Numbered from the stretch's first letter, positions 38,901 through 48,911 are shown. The stretch: DNA of 64,000 nt from Brachynemurus nebulosus (GCA_035578155.1 JAPWDM010000061.1:246001-310000), one strand, 5' to 3'. Notes: generated by a model from the letters alone, not told the origin. Numbers and translations: made by a program.

Positions 38901-41104
38901 CAGTTATTGTAAAATTGAAATTGTTCATAAAACATTTGTGGTCACTGCATTTAGACTGGGATGCCACTCCACCAGAAAATTTCATTAAAATCTGGAAACA
39001 ATTCGAAAATGAAATTCCATTGCTAAAAAATTTTAAAATTCCTAGACATTTAGGCTTACTCGAAAATACTAACTCCATTATTTTAATTGGTTTTGCTGAC
39101 GCGAGCACTACCTCATATGGTGCTGTAGTTTATCTCCGCTCGTCAACTGAAACCAATATAACCTCAAATTTAGTTTGTGCAAAATCTAAAATTGCACCAT
39201 TAAAAACCATTTCAGTACCTCGCCTTGAATTATGTGCTGCTCTATTATTGGCTAAATTATTATCTTTTGTACATCAAATATTTTCTCGCATAAAAATAGA
39301 TAAAATTTACGCTCTTTCGGATTCAACTGTAACGCTCAGTTGGATTAATGATTCACCGCACAAGTGGAAAACATTTGTATCGAACAGGGTCACAAAAATT
39401 CAAAACTTAATTCCGTCGTCTAATTGGCACTACATCAATACCAAGTTAAATATCGCTGATGCAGTATCTCGTGGTTTATCCCCATCACAGTTTTTGTCTC
39501 TCTCTGATTGGATTTCTGGACCAACTTGGCTACTTGATGCGGAAACTGATTGGCCTATTCAGTCATTGCCATTAGAAAACGTCACGGAATTAGAGAAAAA
39601 GGAAATTACATTAATTGTTACCAATCGCGCACCTAATCCCTTGTATAATTTAATTGATCGATGCTCAAATTGGAAAAAATTATTACGTTCGACTGTGTAT
39701 GTACTACGTTTTACAAAAATGCTTCCTCTGCAAACCAATATTACCGCTACCGACTTAAATTTTGCCGAACGAATCATTTTAAAAATCGTACAAAATGCTC
39801 ATTTTGAAACCGAAATCAGATCACTAAATAATAATCAACAATGCTCCCCTTATTTGCGTAAACTTCGCCCTTTCTTAAAAGATGGTATACTTCGTGTTGG
39901 TGGGCGACTTGCAAATTCAAATTTGAATTTTGACACCCAGCATCCTATTTTACTCCCCAAAAGGGATCCTGTTGTAAATTTATTAATTGACTATCATCAT
40001 CAAACTAACTTTCACACAGGTCCTAATTTGGTACTGGCTTTACTTCGACAACGGTATTGGATACTTTCAGCGCGAACTGTAGTTCGAAATCGTATTTCGA
40101 AGTGTAATTTTTGTTTTCGTATGAATCCAAAACCACAATATCCATTGATGGGTGACTTGCCTGCTTATAGAGTGCAACAAGTAAAACCATTTTTCTCTAC
40201 GGGAGTAGATTTTGCTGGGCCAATAAAAATTTTACTTAACCGATTTCGTGGTACTCGTTCACAAAAGGCGTATATATGTTTATTTATATGCCTTGGTATT
40301 AAAGCAGTCCATTTAGAACTCGTCTCAGATCTATCAACTCCAAATTTCTTACAGGCTTTTAAACGATTTTTAGCGCGCAGAGGGCTATGTTCTACTTTAG
40401 TGTCCGATGCCGGTACTACCTTTATCGGAGCAAAAACAGAACTAAGTGAACTATATCAATTGTTGGCTTCCTCTGATTTTCAAAATCAGCTTGGAAACGA
40501 ACTCAGTCACAGAGGCGTTACGTGGAAAATTAATCCTCCTAGTGCGCCACATATGGGTGGCATCTGGGAGGCAAACATAAAATGTGTAAAAACACATCTT
40601 CACAAAGTAATTGGGGAACAACTACTTACTTATGAAGAAATGAATACCCTTCTAATACAAATCGAGTGTTTGCTAAATTCCCGACCTTTATGTGCACTGA
40701 GTTCCGATCCAGCTGACCCCATTGCTCTTACACCCGCTCATTTTCTCACACTGACACCGCTAAATTGGCTGCCTGCTGAGGATCTGTCTGGTACTAAAAT
40801 TAATCGTTTAACTAGATACCAACTTATTGATAAAATGGTACAAGATTACTGGAAACGATGGCATATCGAATATTTAACGTCGTTACAAGTTCGTGAACGT
40901 TGGACCAGTTCACCCGAATCTATTGAGATCGGAAAGATTGTCATTTTACAACAACCAAACACTCCACCTTTACAATGGCCACTTGGTCGAATAACTGAAA
41001 CTTTCCCCGGTAAAGATGGGGTGGTCAGAGTGGTATCTGTAAAAACCAAAAATGGAATTTTTAAACGCCCGGTCGTAAAAGTTTGTCCACTACCACTGCA
41101 ATAA
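35921..41104 (+). CDS. BEL/Pao Gag-Pol polyprotein, 1727 aa, intact
   Basis: A single uninterrupted ORF holds all expected domains. A coiled N-terminus is followed by a DUF1759 Gag region (about residues 124-290) and Cys/His knuckles (about 328-342 and 364-395). The aspartic protease has LLDSAS near 476, where Ala replaces the usual third residue Gly or Thr. The reverse transcriptase has FDASAR near 765 and catalytic YVDD at 884-887, and is followed by the Pao-type linker. RNase H has GFADAS near 1057. The integrase has an HHCC region (about 1357-1395) and a D-D-E triad at 1430, 1496 and 1550. A C-terminal DUF5641-type segment includes WKRWHIEYL. It encodes the machinery to make particles, copy its RNA and insert the DNA. 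The length and completeness suggest a potentially active copy. Confidence 0.97.
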   Translation: MEPTRKLKILLKKKETLFARVQRLLEDGKRIANQFNYENFLIRYQSLEETKTEFFSIVDQINELSISLDENYVPDFAVLDSFDEIYCHILKIKKDINTETRKTSIPEAVNDDVVAGPSKSMPRLPKISLPRFSGNLQDWPVFSECFRNLIHENPTLTDTDRVHYLIGQLDDKALRICSGVPPTGQNYSFLWESLNEKYNDERLLANSYLDQLFDFKPAANQSVNSLNNFLLKFDASVRALKKLKIENLCDYIFAYLALKKLDSETIRLFENTRRQSSLPSYDDIIQFVSEQVKICIRSPMSQKLVTSVEKSKVSHTFVSTQNHSNGSHCSICNSNSHSIYNCGKFSALKPLDRYKLIKENNLCINCLGSHKVLVCKSKTSCKKCGKKHHSLLHFSNTENISTNPIPSSTKSPSSSPNSKSVGENVANSDTKIFHSLSLCSTNETTLKNYNSTVLLSTAIVNIIDEHNNIHKARFLLDSASQRNILSFGCCKKFNLRIQKCSATIRGIGTSTNQVKGQVNLIISSCFDPSKRYSLDALVIENITDQLPHCKIPLEKLTYLENLPLADHSFHTPGNIDGILGGELYPHLLGHNRIMASPDLPVAIETTLGYVLLGKTPVTHSQDIVNSFYTVVEPHLENLVQKFWELEEVPSELIQDPDELKCEELYASTYSRQNSGRYTVSLPFKSDPANLGNSHAVALRRFLSLERKFKQVPKYKEQYVQIFNEYLEAGYIRKVSNKSVSEPSYFIPHHGIFKVDSVSTPLRIVFDASARSDTGFSLNDLLYAGPKLQTDVVNIFLNFRLFLIAITSDIRRMYLQINLCEEHRKFQQILWRYSETEPISSYELTTVTFGVKSSPFLALRTVHQLSHDEENDFPLASEHARKFMYVDDYLASVSNIHIAKQIYQEMVNMFQRGGFDLVKWSTNSHELLDFIPKENCTPEIVNFEKDFLKVLGMQWHPETDYLSFKLNIDETRECTKRNILSLAARFFDPLGLVAPVIVKLKLFIKHLWSLHLDWDATPPENFIKIWKQFENEIPLLKNFKIPRHLGLLENTNSIILIGFADASTTSYGAVVYLRSSTETNITSNLVCAKSKIAPLKTISVPRLELCAALLLAKLLSFVHQIFSRIKIDKIYALSDSTVTLSWINDSPHKWKTFVSNRVTKIQNLIPSSNWHYINTKLNIADAVSRGLSPSQFLSLSDWISGPTWLLDAETDWPIQSLPLENVTELEKKEITLIVTNRAPNPLYNLIDRCSNWKKLLRSTVYVLRFTKMLPLQTNITATDLNFAERIILKIVQNAHFETEIRSLNNNQQCSPYLRKLRPFLKDGILRVGGRLANSNLNFDTQHPILLPKRDPVVNLLIDYHHQTNFHTGPNLVLALLRQRYWILSARTVVRNRISKCNFCFRMNPKPQYPLMGDLPAYRVQQVKPFFSTGVDFAGPIKILLNRFRGTRSQKAYICLFICLGIKAVHLELVSDLSTPNFLQAFKRFLARRGLCSTLVSDAGTTFIGAKTELSELYQLLASSDFQNQLGNELSHRGVTWKINPPSAPHMGGIWEANIKCVKTHLHKVIGEQLLTYEEMNTLLIQIECLLNSRPLCALSSDPADPIALTPAHFLTLTPLNWLPAEDLSGTKINRLTRYQLIDKMVQDYWKRWHIEYLTSLQVRERWTSSPESIEIGKIVILQQPNTPPLQWPLGRITETFPGKDGVVRVVSVKTKNGIFKRPVVKVCPLPLQ

Positions 41105-41318
41105 TCACACCTTTCTTTTCTTTCTCACAAACAACTTGTTTATTATTCGTTCATTATTTTCATCATTTTTCATTTGTTTATTTATTCATTAATTAAATTG
41201 TTAGATCACCTGTTCAATTGCTAGTTTTTTTTTCAATAATGGAATAACTTCAATTAATAGTTTCTCTTGAGTGCTTGAATGGTTTCATAATTTTATCTCA
41301 CGTTCCTGAAATTCCTTC

Positions 41319-41331
41319 AGGGGCGGGGGGA
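41319..41331 (+). promoter_or_regulatory. Polypurine tract
   Basis: AGGGGCGGGGGGA ends exactly where the 3' LTR begins, the position needed for plus-strand DNA priming. One C interrupts it. Confidence 0.8.
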
Positions 41332-42074
41332 TGTTGGCGCCAGCGTTTAATATATTAATTTTTTTTTTTTATTTTTCTTTCGATACAAAATCTTAAATGT
41401 TGACGCCAATAATTATTTGTACAATTTCGAAAATATAAATTTATTTTTTTTAGCATAATTAAACATATTACATATACTTAATTAATTGATTAATCCCTTT
41501 ATTGACAAATATTATGTATGTTACGATTACATAAGGTGGCACAAATAGGCATATTTTTAAAATACAAAATTATACTTTACAAATTATTAATCGTTTAGAT
41601 TCATTATTGTTCGCCCGCATTATATATTACTAGAAAATTCTCTTTGAATAGATTTTGTTCACTCCGTTTTTCGGATTAATTGTTTGTTCCGCAGTTATAA
41701 AATTAATTACGCTAATTTTATGATTATTCGATTTCTCGTGCGTTTTGTATTTATCGCAAATTCGACACTTTCTAATTAAATTTAATTAATAATTATTATA
41801 TTTTTTTGTTTAAATTTAATTAATTCATAAAGTGAAAACCTCCATTTATTAAATGGTTATTTTCCCCATTTTTCCTAATAACTTTCCTCAGTCACTTATA
41901 ACCATTTAAAGTGCATCGCAGATTTGTCTAGCAACACATCAGCAAATTGGTGAGTTTTTTACTTTTAGTTTTTCTTTTGATTTTCGTTATTATTTTTTCA
42001 TATCTCGAACTGATTAATCGACTGCTCAATACAGTCCATTAAAATTGAAATTGTAAAAACCGCTTTACTAAACA
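41332..42074 (+). repeat. 3' LTR of the BEL/Pao element
   Basis: Matches the 5' LTR along its whole length; the only difference seen is one fewer T in the run near 41443-41450. It is followed by the TSD ATTGT. Confidence 0.95.
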
Positions 42075-42079
42075 ATTGT

Positions 42080-42719
42080 AAAATTCGTTTTACAAAAATG
42101 TTAATAAATCGAAGTAACTAAACGTAATAAACTACTACCCTAGGAAAATTGTCATATTTATCTAAATCACTATATTCAGTCGTACTGTGGGCTGGATTAT
42201 ACATAATAATAAAGTTTTCGGGAAAAATATTTATTATTATGTATATTTACCTACAAAAATTTTCACTTGAGATTTATTATGAGTATAATTTAGAATAGGC
42301 AAATTGTTGGAGATTATGCTTCAGCCATTTTGTACTCGGAAATCAAATGTTTTTACCAAAAGTAAAAATATTTTTATACCAAAACATTAAATAATTTAAT
42401 GTTTTAGAAATTATATTTTATATTGGTTTCTGTACCTAAACGGTAAAGAACAATTAATAACATATCTAATTATAAGATTACTGATTATAAGGTATTATAA
42501 ATAATTTAAAATTTAAGTTTAACTCACTTTTTAGGTATTATGAAACTGTTACAAGCTTACAGTGGCTCAGTAAAAATCTAAAATAAAGTGAAATTTTATA
42601 AAACGAATAATCTTCGAAAGTCAGATTGTAGTCAGTTTAAAATTAAGACCGTTATGTTATTTTATTGCATCAACATTTGGTAATTCGTTTAAATTATTTA
42701 ATTACACATGATAATATTT
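42080..42719. other. AT-rich sequence between two elements, no gene seen
   Basis: No recognisable feature was noticed. Confidence 0.35.
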
Positions 42720-43083
42720 CTCCTGTACAGTGTTGGGCAAGATATTGAATTTTATTATCTAGATAACAGATAATAGATAACATAATTTAATAAAATTTTA
42801 GATAACAGATAAGATAATATTCACAGAATTAATGCACTTGGTCAGTGTTTCTCAACCTCCGATCCGTAGACTGTGGGCCCTGTGGGCTGGGTTGCGAAAG
42901 TACCTCGCCGGTTCCCAGAAAGATGTGTTAATTACAATAAATTATAAAAATGTTACAGAAAGGTTTTCGACGACAAAAATCACATGTTTTGGAATTTAGT
43001 TTTTTTTGCTTACGGTCAATGATAGCACACGTTTAGCACAGTAGAGTACAACCTTTTTTGTTTATAGAAAGTTTTTAAACAGA

Positions 43084-43760
43084 GTCGATATTTTTCTGAA
43101 TTATATGATCGACCAAGTGGTCGGAAAAAGGCATTCCATATTACACGACTAAATGTTATTCCAACTGATGGCCGAAATGATTCCTAACTGCAAGAATTCC
43201 ATTTAAAATACGAGAATTGCCCTTAAACATTTCTCTAATGTTTAAATAAAAAAGTGCCGGTATTCATCTAAATTACATGGTCGAACAAATGGTCGGAAAA
43301 CGACATTTTATATTACACAATCTACTATTATTCTAATTAATGGTGGAAATGATTCCAAGCGACAAAATTCGATCTAAAATTAAAGAATTTCTTTTGAGCA
43401 ATTGGCTAATGCGTAAGAAAGTGTCGATACTTGTCTGAATTATATGGTGGTGGATCAGTTGGTCGGAATACCACATTTCATATTACACCACTCAAATGAT
43501 TCCAACTAATGGCGGAAATGATCAGGCCCGGTGAGAGGGTGGGGTAACCGAGGTTTCAACCCCGGGGCCCAAGGAAAAATTTAAAGGAGATATATTCCCG
43601 GAGCCCGCTATTTATCTCTACGGCCCTGGAAATAATTACAGGGTACAAGAATTCTATTTAAAATTAAATAACTGCTTTTAAACATTTTTGTAATTTTAAG
43701 AAAGTATCAAAAGTTACCTGAATTATATGGTCGACCAAGTGAATATAGGAAAATAGTGAA
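43084..43760. repeat. Minisatellite of about 171-bp units inside the hAT element
   Basis: Three units share GGTCGGAAAA and CATATTACAC phrases, with GGTCGGAA at about 43120, 43292 and 43462 (periods 172 and 170). A partial fourth follows the nested MITE. The same unit appears outside the element at 57640-57880, so a linked family exists elsewhere. Confidence 0.75.
43515..43636. mobile_element. Small hAT-type MITE, 106 bp, nested
   Basis: The element 43523-43628 begins CAGGCCCGGTGAGAGG and ends with the complement of CAGGGCCGTAGAGATA. GAAATGAT (43515-43522) and GAAATAAT (43629-43636) form an 8-bp duplication with one mismatch. It interrupts a minisatellite unit of the host element. Confidence 0.8.
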
Positions 43761-43954
43761 TTTAGCTTCAAATTTCTTTTTTCCGAAAAAAATGTATTGT
43801 TATTATCTTATCTTTCTCTTACGCTTAATAAAAAGATAAGATAAAAGATAACTTCTTTTAGAAATATCTAGATAAAAGATAACAGATAACGAAAACGTTA
43901 TCTAGATAAAATTTCAAATAACGTTATCTAGATAAGCACAACACTGCTCCTGTA

Positions 43955-44768
43955 TTGCAGTAGTTTTATGAATCACTCTAGCTAATGAAAAAGCCTGAAA
44001 TTTATTTTGACGTCGTTAAAAATTAATCAAGTTGAAAGAAACGAAAAAAACTTTGTTCAAATTAAATTTTTTTAATTTCAAAAAATGGAAAAAATAATTT
44101 TAAAAAATTTATTAAAATGATATATGAGTCTACATATATACGTATTTAACGATGTCTATGATACGTGTGTTGTATAACAAAAGTTTTTAGTAGAGCCTGA
44201 CATATTTTATCAATAACCTAATTCTTAAAATTCACTTATATTTTCATTTTTATGATTTGTGGATTTAATTTCAGTCTAGTACTGCACACAAATAGGTATA
44301 TCTATCATATCAAATATAGGTATATAATATAATACCTATTTAGGTTTTTGTAAATATTTAATAGGTATTTCAAAACATATAAGTAATAATGTTGTCAGAA
44401 AGTTATAATGAAACGAACGAAACTACCAATTTGTTGACAAAAAAGTTTTCGGGTTGTATTTTAGATTATTATAAACTTTTTTTTTGTTGTTGTATTGTAT
44501 TAGAGCAGAAAAGTTGATAAATCTTTCTTGTTTTTTTCTTTATTTTCTTTTTCGTGTTCGCCTTTTTTTTTGAAAAATGAGTCCGCTTAATCAATCCTTT
44601 TATCCTTTTCTTTATTTACTTTTCATTTTCGTTAAATATTTTAGCAAAGTGATAGCATGATAAAAAAAATTAAACAGTTTAATCTTGATGAATTGTTTTG
44701 TACATTTGTGACGTTATGTTTCAAAAGTCAGTTTCATATAATGAGGAAAAAAATTATCTTTTTGATAA
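43955..44768. other. AT-rich sequence left of the palindromic element, no gene seen
   Basis: Poly-T tracts and short AT repeats only. Confidence 0.35.
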
Positions 44769-44776
44769 TATTATAA

Positions 44777-45520
44777 GTAGATAGGCTAGGAGAGATCTGT
44801 GACACCGTAAAACTAACCAACTTGAACCCTTTTGCCAATGTTTGAAATCGTGTAACTTTACGGTACTAGACATTCCGAACTGATCAGTCATCAAACTGTA
44901 TCGATGTGCAAACCTTGACCTTTGACCCGGCACGTACTGAGTACATGTATTTAAAATTTGTTGTTGACATATGACCCCAGCACTCGCTCATACTGCTGGC
45001 CTTGAAACTCCAAAGACATGAGTCATCACTTCGACAAAATAAATTCAAGTTAACCCATTATGCATCATCACTATTTTCGTCACAATTTAGTTTTGTGTTA
45101 ACCCATTACCCGCCATAGTTTTTGAATGCAAACCTAACGCATGCGCAGACTGAATTTAAGTACATGACGCATGCGCAGACTGAATTTAAGGTTACAATTT
45201 GATAGATGGGGTACACTACCGCGTCAAAAATGTGGGGTTACCCTAACTCGGGGGTGGCCACAAACTTTTGACGCCGTACTGTACTTAAATTTTTGGTACA
45301 CTGCCGTGTCAAAAGTGCGGGCCCCCCTGAGCAAAAAGGTATCCGATCATTTGTTGAAGCGCACTGTACGTGCAAACCTTAACCCCAACACGCGCTTACC
45401 TTAATTGCGTCATTTTAAACGAACTACCAAGTCAAAAATGTGGGGAATACCCTAACCCACGGGGAGGCCGCTAAATTTTGTGGGGGCACTGTACCAAGCG
45501 CTACCGCAAAACTAATTTCA
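44777..45520. repeat. Diverged left terminal region with subterminal repeats
   Basis: This part aligns with 54080-55040 inverted but with frequent substitutions and indels, unlike the inner arm. It holds two tandem copies of GACGCATGCGCAGACTGAAT (about 45136 and 45166) and repeated phrases AAAATGTGGGG, CCCTAAC and TACTGTACTTAAATTT. Such clustered repeats near the ends would suit binding by a transposase or replication protein. Confidence 0.75.
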
Positions 45521-46690
45521 GACTCCAGGGTCCAGATGTCTGACCGCTACTGTACTGCCGGAAATTTGGGTGTCAACTGTAACTCAGGGGTTTTTGTGTA
45601 TATTTAACCTTGGAAAATTCCAGGAATTTTTATCAGTTTTAACATAAACAAACAACTAATAATTAAATGTTTGTTTTAGCTGAATTATGATCGTAAGACT
45701 CATATAAGGAGTTTTTTTGGTATAAGAAAGATGACGTCATGGAATATTAATGAGTTAAAAAAATTGTTTAGTAAAAAATATTACCCATTGTAGGCCTCAA
45801 GCAAGAAATTATTTTTATCAGTTTTTAATACTTTAACATTTAACCTACAGTGACCAATTTTTTAGTTAACTAACAAAAGTTCTTGAAATTTTAACAAGTT
45901 ACAAAAAATATTACTTCTTATGGTGCACAACATTTTTGAATTTGACTGTAGCACAAAACTGTTTCTATATCAAACGAAAATTATCTGAAATAATTCAGTA
46001 TGTACATATGTATAGACTCTGTATATTAAAAATATTTTATGTATACACTCTGTATATTGAGAATAAGAAAGAAAATTTGTATATAATTTTAATTTTTATG
46101 AATACTAGTAAACGAATTGTATAGCCATTTATGAATAAGTATTAAATCTAATTATAAAATAATTTATAAATATTGCAAAAAATTTGTTTAATCAGCAAAA
46201 TCAATGTATATCATTTTAATACTGATACATATTTATATTAGGGTATAATAGTATTGTATTTAACATTTTTAAACAGAATAAAAGTTCAATTTTTGGTTTT
46301 AAATTACTATAAGTTAAACACGTCGCTTAATATAAAAATGATAACAGCATTGAGTTTTACTAAATTTTTAAGTCTGTAAAATCAAAATTTTTTATAGACA
46401 CATAGAACATTTTGAATTTGCTACTTTATCATTAACATACAAATAATATCATGTATATATAACGGGTGTATATTTAGTATTTTTAATAAATATTTTAGTA
46501 TACAGGGTGTATCATGAAATATGCTTTTCAATTAGAATAATAAATTTCATAAGATTTTTGTTAATACTCTTATAGGTTAACGAAAGAAACTTTTTGCTGT
46601 AAAAAATTAGGGGAATGCAGGGTAATAATTAAATAAAACGCACATATTTTTTTTTTAAATTTTATTTATAGAATATGTATACAAAAAATT
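45521..46690. other. Left-arm AT-rich non-coding segment
   Basis: Between the diverged terminus and the 161-aa gene; nearly identical to the mirrored 52920-54080. Several small ORFs have no recognisable content. A stretch of about 400 bp near 46440-46640 contains TACAGGGTGTATCATG, which occurs in many insect repeats. Confidence 0.5.
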
Positions 46691-46721
46691 AAATTGCTTA
46701 AATCTATATATTACTTAAAAT

Positions 46722-47207
46722 CTATTTATTTTCCATATAAAAATTTTTTAAAAGAATACAATTTTCTAATGAACAAATTTTATCTGAATGAAGCATACAG
46801 CGTCTTGAATAATATTCATCTCGCAGAATGGAAATCTTCGGTACATCAAATATTTCTTCCAAATTCAAAATCCACGGCTGGTTTTCGGTACCATCAAACA
46901 AACTTGATGTCCATTTCTTCTTTTCAACACCCTTGACGTATATAACATCATACTTCTTTAATATAGGTTTCAATATGGTATGAAGTTTTTTGTATGGAAT
47001 AAATCCATACGACCAAGGTATCCCATGCCAATTTCGGTAAAGCCAACTGGCTACTCGTTGATATTTCTTCGGCAACTCGTTGAAATCAAACGGTGCGTCG
47101 AATATAAGATGTAATATATCATCCGAATTTTCTGCAGCAATACCAACTTCTTTAAAATAAAATTCGTTGTTAGCTCCTTGATAGCCTTGTATGTCAAGAA
47201 ACGCCAT
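46722..47207 (-). CDS. 161-aa protein, intact left-arm copy; possible nuclease-like fold
   Basis: The start ATG at 47207 gives MAFLDIQGY. Visible motifs are D5-x-Q7 in a likely first beta strand, W59-H61-G62 with WSYGFIPY (65-72), IYVKGVEKKKW (89-99), LNLEEIF (114-120), and a Cys/His cluster (C137, H140, C145, C150). From memory, this pattern resembles small uncharacterised proteins that are common in insect genomes. The D-x-Q ... NLE layout recalls DEDD-type 3'-5' exonuclease folds, but this is a weak inference. AATAAA overlaps the stop codon. Confidence 0.75.
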   Translation of the reverse strand: MAFLDIQGYQGANNEFYFKEVGIAAENSDDILHLIFDAPFDFNELPKKYQRVASWLYRNWHGIPWSYGFIPYKKLHTILKPILKKYDVIYVKGVEKKKWTSSLFDGTENQPWILNLEEIFDVPKISILRDEYYSRRCMLHSDKICSLENCILLKNFYMENK

Positions 47208-47226
47208 TTTTTACCGCCACCATAGA

Positions 47227-47261
47227 ACTGAATTTATTCACACAATCCACAACTTTATATA
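47227..47261 (-). promoter_or_regulatory. TATA box plus TCAGT initiator, left 161-aa gene
   Basis: Read on the minus strand, TATATAAAG (47261-47253) is followed about 32 bases later by TTCAGTT (TCAGT at 47231-47227), the arthropod initiator consensus, 20 bases before the ATG. This spacing is that of a canonical RNA polymerase II core promoter. Confidence 0.75.
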
Positions 47262-47370
47262 GAATAATTAAAAGTGGTGGGGGTAGTTAGTTAATTTGTG
47301 GAACGTATTCGAAAATGGCTATTAATAGCTATTGCTAGTTTACCATCAAATTACAAACTGTTAATAATAT

Positions 47371-47547
47371 TTAGCACATTTGTGAGTACCAGGTTCTTTT
47401 CACTTTAAGACCTAGTGATTTAAGGAATGCTAAATTTTCAGGTGAAATGTGTTGTTGCTCAAAAGTTTTACGTTTAATGATTTTAGGTTTCGAAAGTCCT
47501 TTGCTAGGTTCTCTAGCGGTGTACTGCGCTGAATTGTAAATTAACAT
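47371..47547 (-). CDS. Small basic protein, about 58 aa (left arm copy)
   Basis: The frame is open from further upstream, but the first ATG is at 47547, giving 58 codons. The protein is basic, with SKPKIIKRKTFEQQHI and then SPENLAFLKSLGLKVKRTW. It is not recognised. The frame remains open without an ATG for over 100 bp upstream of this start, so the ORF could be a last exon. The same reading exists in the right arm. It lies between the zinc-finger gene and the 161-aa gene in the same direction. Confidence 0.55.
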   Translation of the reverse strand: MLIYNSAQYTAREPSKGLSKPKIIKRKTFEQQHISPENLAFLKSLGLKVKRTWYSQMC

Positions 47548-47719
47548 GGTTCCAAAATGTAATTGTTTTACCACGAAAGTATAATTTTCAACGAAAGAGA
47601 TGTTAACTCTTTGACAACCACCGGTAAATAGATAATATTTTATGTAAGTTCAACTATTTTATACCCTTCAACCATGATAAGGTGTATAAGCTGGAGTATA
47701 ACTCAGCAAATTATATAGC

Positions 47720-47940
47720 GGTGGTGACGTAACACACAAATGCGGTGGTTGTGTTGCGGTTGTGGCGGTGGCGGTGTTTGTGTGGCGGTTGTGTGGCGGT
47801 GGCGGTGGTGTTTGTGTGGCGGTGGCGGTGGGGTTTATGTGGTGGCGGCGGTGGTGTTTGTGTGGCGGTGGTATTTGTATGGTGGTTTCGGTGGTTGTGT
47901 GGTGGTTGTGAGGGTGGCGGGGTAGCAGCGGTGTTTGCGG
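47720..47940. repeat. GGCGGT/GTGTTT compound microsatellite, left arm
   Basis: Imperfect 9 to 15-bp units built of GGTGGCGGT and GTTTGTGTGG lie between the zinc-finger gene and the small basic gene. The ORFs read through it on both strands are low-complexity artefacts. Mirrors 51665-51885. Confidence 0.9.
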
Positions 47941-48044
47941 CTGACGTGCAGAACTTTATCATTAATTCAATCGAAGCAGCAATTTACTGTAGACAATAAA
48001 TCGGTGGTGACATCTCGCGGTGTTTGTTGAACGCAATATCTAAA

Positions 48045-48911
48045 TTAATCATCATCATAATCGCTAGTATCTTCTTTATCAGTTTCATCCAGATAATCAC
48101 CTAGTGGCTCAATAACATCAGCCTTTTGAAGTTCACGAAGTATAGAGAATATTTCTTGACCGACAGTAGTTTCTCTTAAAGCATCTAACTCTTCGATTAA
48201 AGCTTCACTATCGTCAACGTTAAACAATATGTTTTTATTTTCCTCTATACTCCGAATAATATTGAGTATTTTTTCACCAGTCTCTGAAGTCTCGTATAAA
48301 CGTCGTAATTCATCTATTAAAGTATTAGGATTATGCCAGTATTTTATTTTTTTCGATTGCCCATTAGCATTTTCCGAGTCGTTGTATTTGATACGCTTAG
48401 CAAGTAGCTCTTGGTCCGTTGAATTGACTGGACGTTTTATTGCTATTCGTTCATTAGAATCCTCACCTTTATTTTGAGTTTCTTTGATTAATAAAATATC
48501 TAAAAGGGTTTGCAAAGCTGTAGTTAACTTGGGAATGATAACAGTTCCACTATCAGAAGTAGTTAAAACCCTGTTATTAGACTCATCGCTGGGTGTGTAA
48601 ACATTATTTTGATTTCTTAAATTATTAAATTTAGTTTGAATTGCTTTTGATGCAGCTTTAATTATTTGTTCAAGTGGATTGACCCTTTCTTCAACTTTAT
48701 TGTTTAGAAATTCATCATCAACATCATTCCTCCCGGTATCATAACTAGATAAGTCATCAGCCGTGTCTAATGTTTGTCTTTTTAGCGGATCAAGAGAGTA
48801 ACTATTTTCAAACCTTTTTGGTGAAAATTCCCGCATATGTGTATTTCTTATATGACGTGAAAGAGAATCTTTCCGCGAGAAGCTTTTATAGCACCGCGTA
48901 CACTCGAACAT
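48045..48911 (-). CDS. C2H2 zinc-finger protein, 288 aa (left arm copy)
   Basis: The N-terminus holds one classical C2H2 finger: C4, C7, H20, H25, with the usual F11 and L17 core positions. A basic stretch (about 169-192, with KRIKY and SKKIKYW) could be a nuclear signal. The C-terminal half has two similar helical repeats of about 30 residues (198-229 and 238-266), each with the pattern LI(D/E)EL...L.ET...G..I..I(I/L)R. The tail (271-288) is strongly acidic. It is read outward from the centre. DNA binding is inferred from the finger; the rest is not recognised. Translation equals that of the right-arm copy. Confidence 0.85.
   Translation of the reverse strand: MFECTRCYKSFSRKDSLSRHIRNTHMREFSPKRFENSYSLDPLKRQTLDTADDLSSYDTGRNDVDDEFLNNKVEERVNPLEQIIKAASKAIQTKFNNLRNQNNVYTPSDESNNRVLTTSDSGTVIIPKLTTALQTLLDILLIKETQNKGEDSNERIAIKRPVNSTDQELLAKRIKYNDSENANGQSKKIKYWHNPNTLIDELRRLYETSETGEKILNIIRSIEENKNILFNVDDSEALIEELDALRETTVGQEIFSILRELQKADVIEPLGDYLDETDKEDTSDYDDD

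Larger units (their letters stand above)
34757..42079 (+). mobile_element. Complete BEL/Pao LTR retrotransposon with TSD
   Basis: The element runs 34762-42074 (7.3 kb) and is flanked by ATTGT at 34757-34761 and 42075-42079. It has two LTRs of 744 and 743 bp, a candidate primer-binding site, one Gag-Pol ORF and a purine tract directly before the 3' LTR. The LTRs look the same apart from one T in a homopolymer, so insertion is recent. No envelope-like ORF lies between the end of pol and the 3' LTR (about 230 bp). Confidence 0.97.
42720..43954. mobile_element. Non-autonomous hAT element, 1.2 kb, perfect 8-bp TSD
   Basis: The element 42728-43946 begins CAGTGTTGGGCAAGATATTG and ends with the complement of CAGTGTTGTGCTTATCTAGA. 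CTCCTGTA flanks both sides (42720-42727, 43947-43954). ATCTAGATAA and AGATAACAGATAA motifs are repeated at both ends, probably as subterminal binding sites. No transposase is present; the interior is a minisatellite. Confidence 0.92.

Noticed and set aside
47711..47999. ORFs rich in Thr/Pro/His or Val/Trp/Gly in the triplet arrays (also 51606-51894)
   Set aside because: They are low-complexity readings of the GGC/GTT microsatellite in several frames, with no unique sequence.
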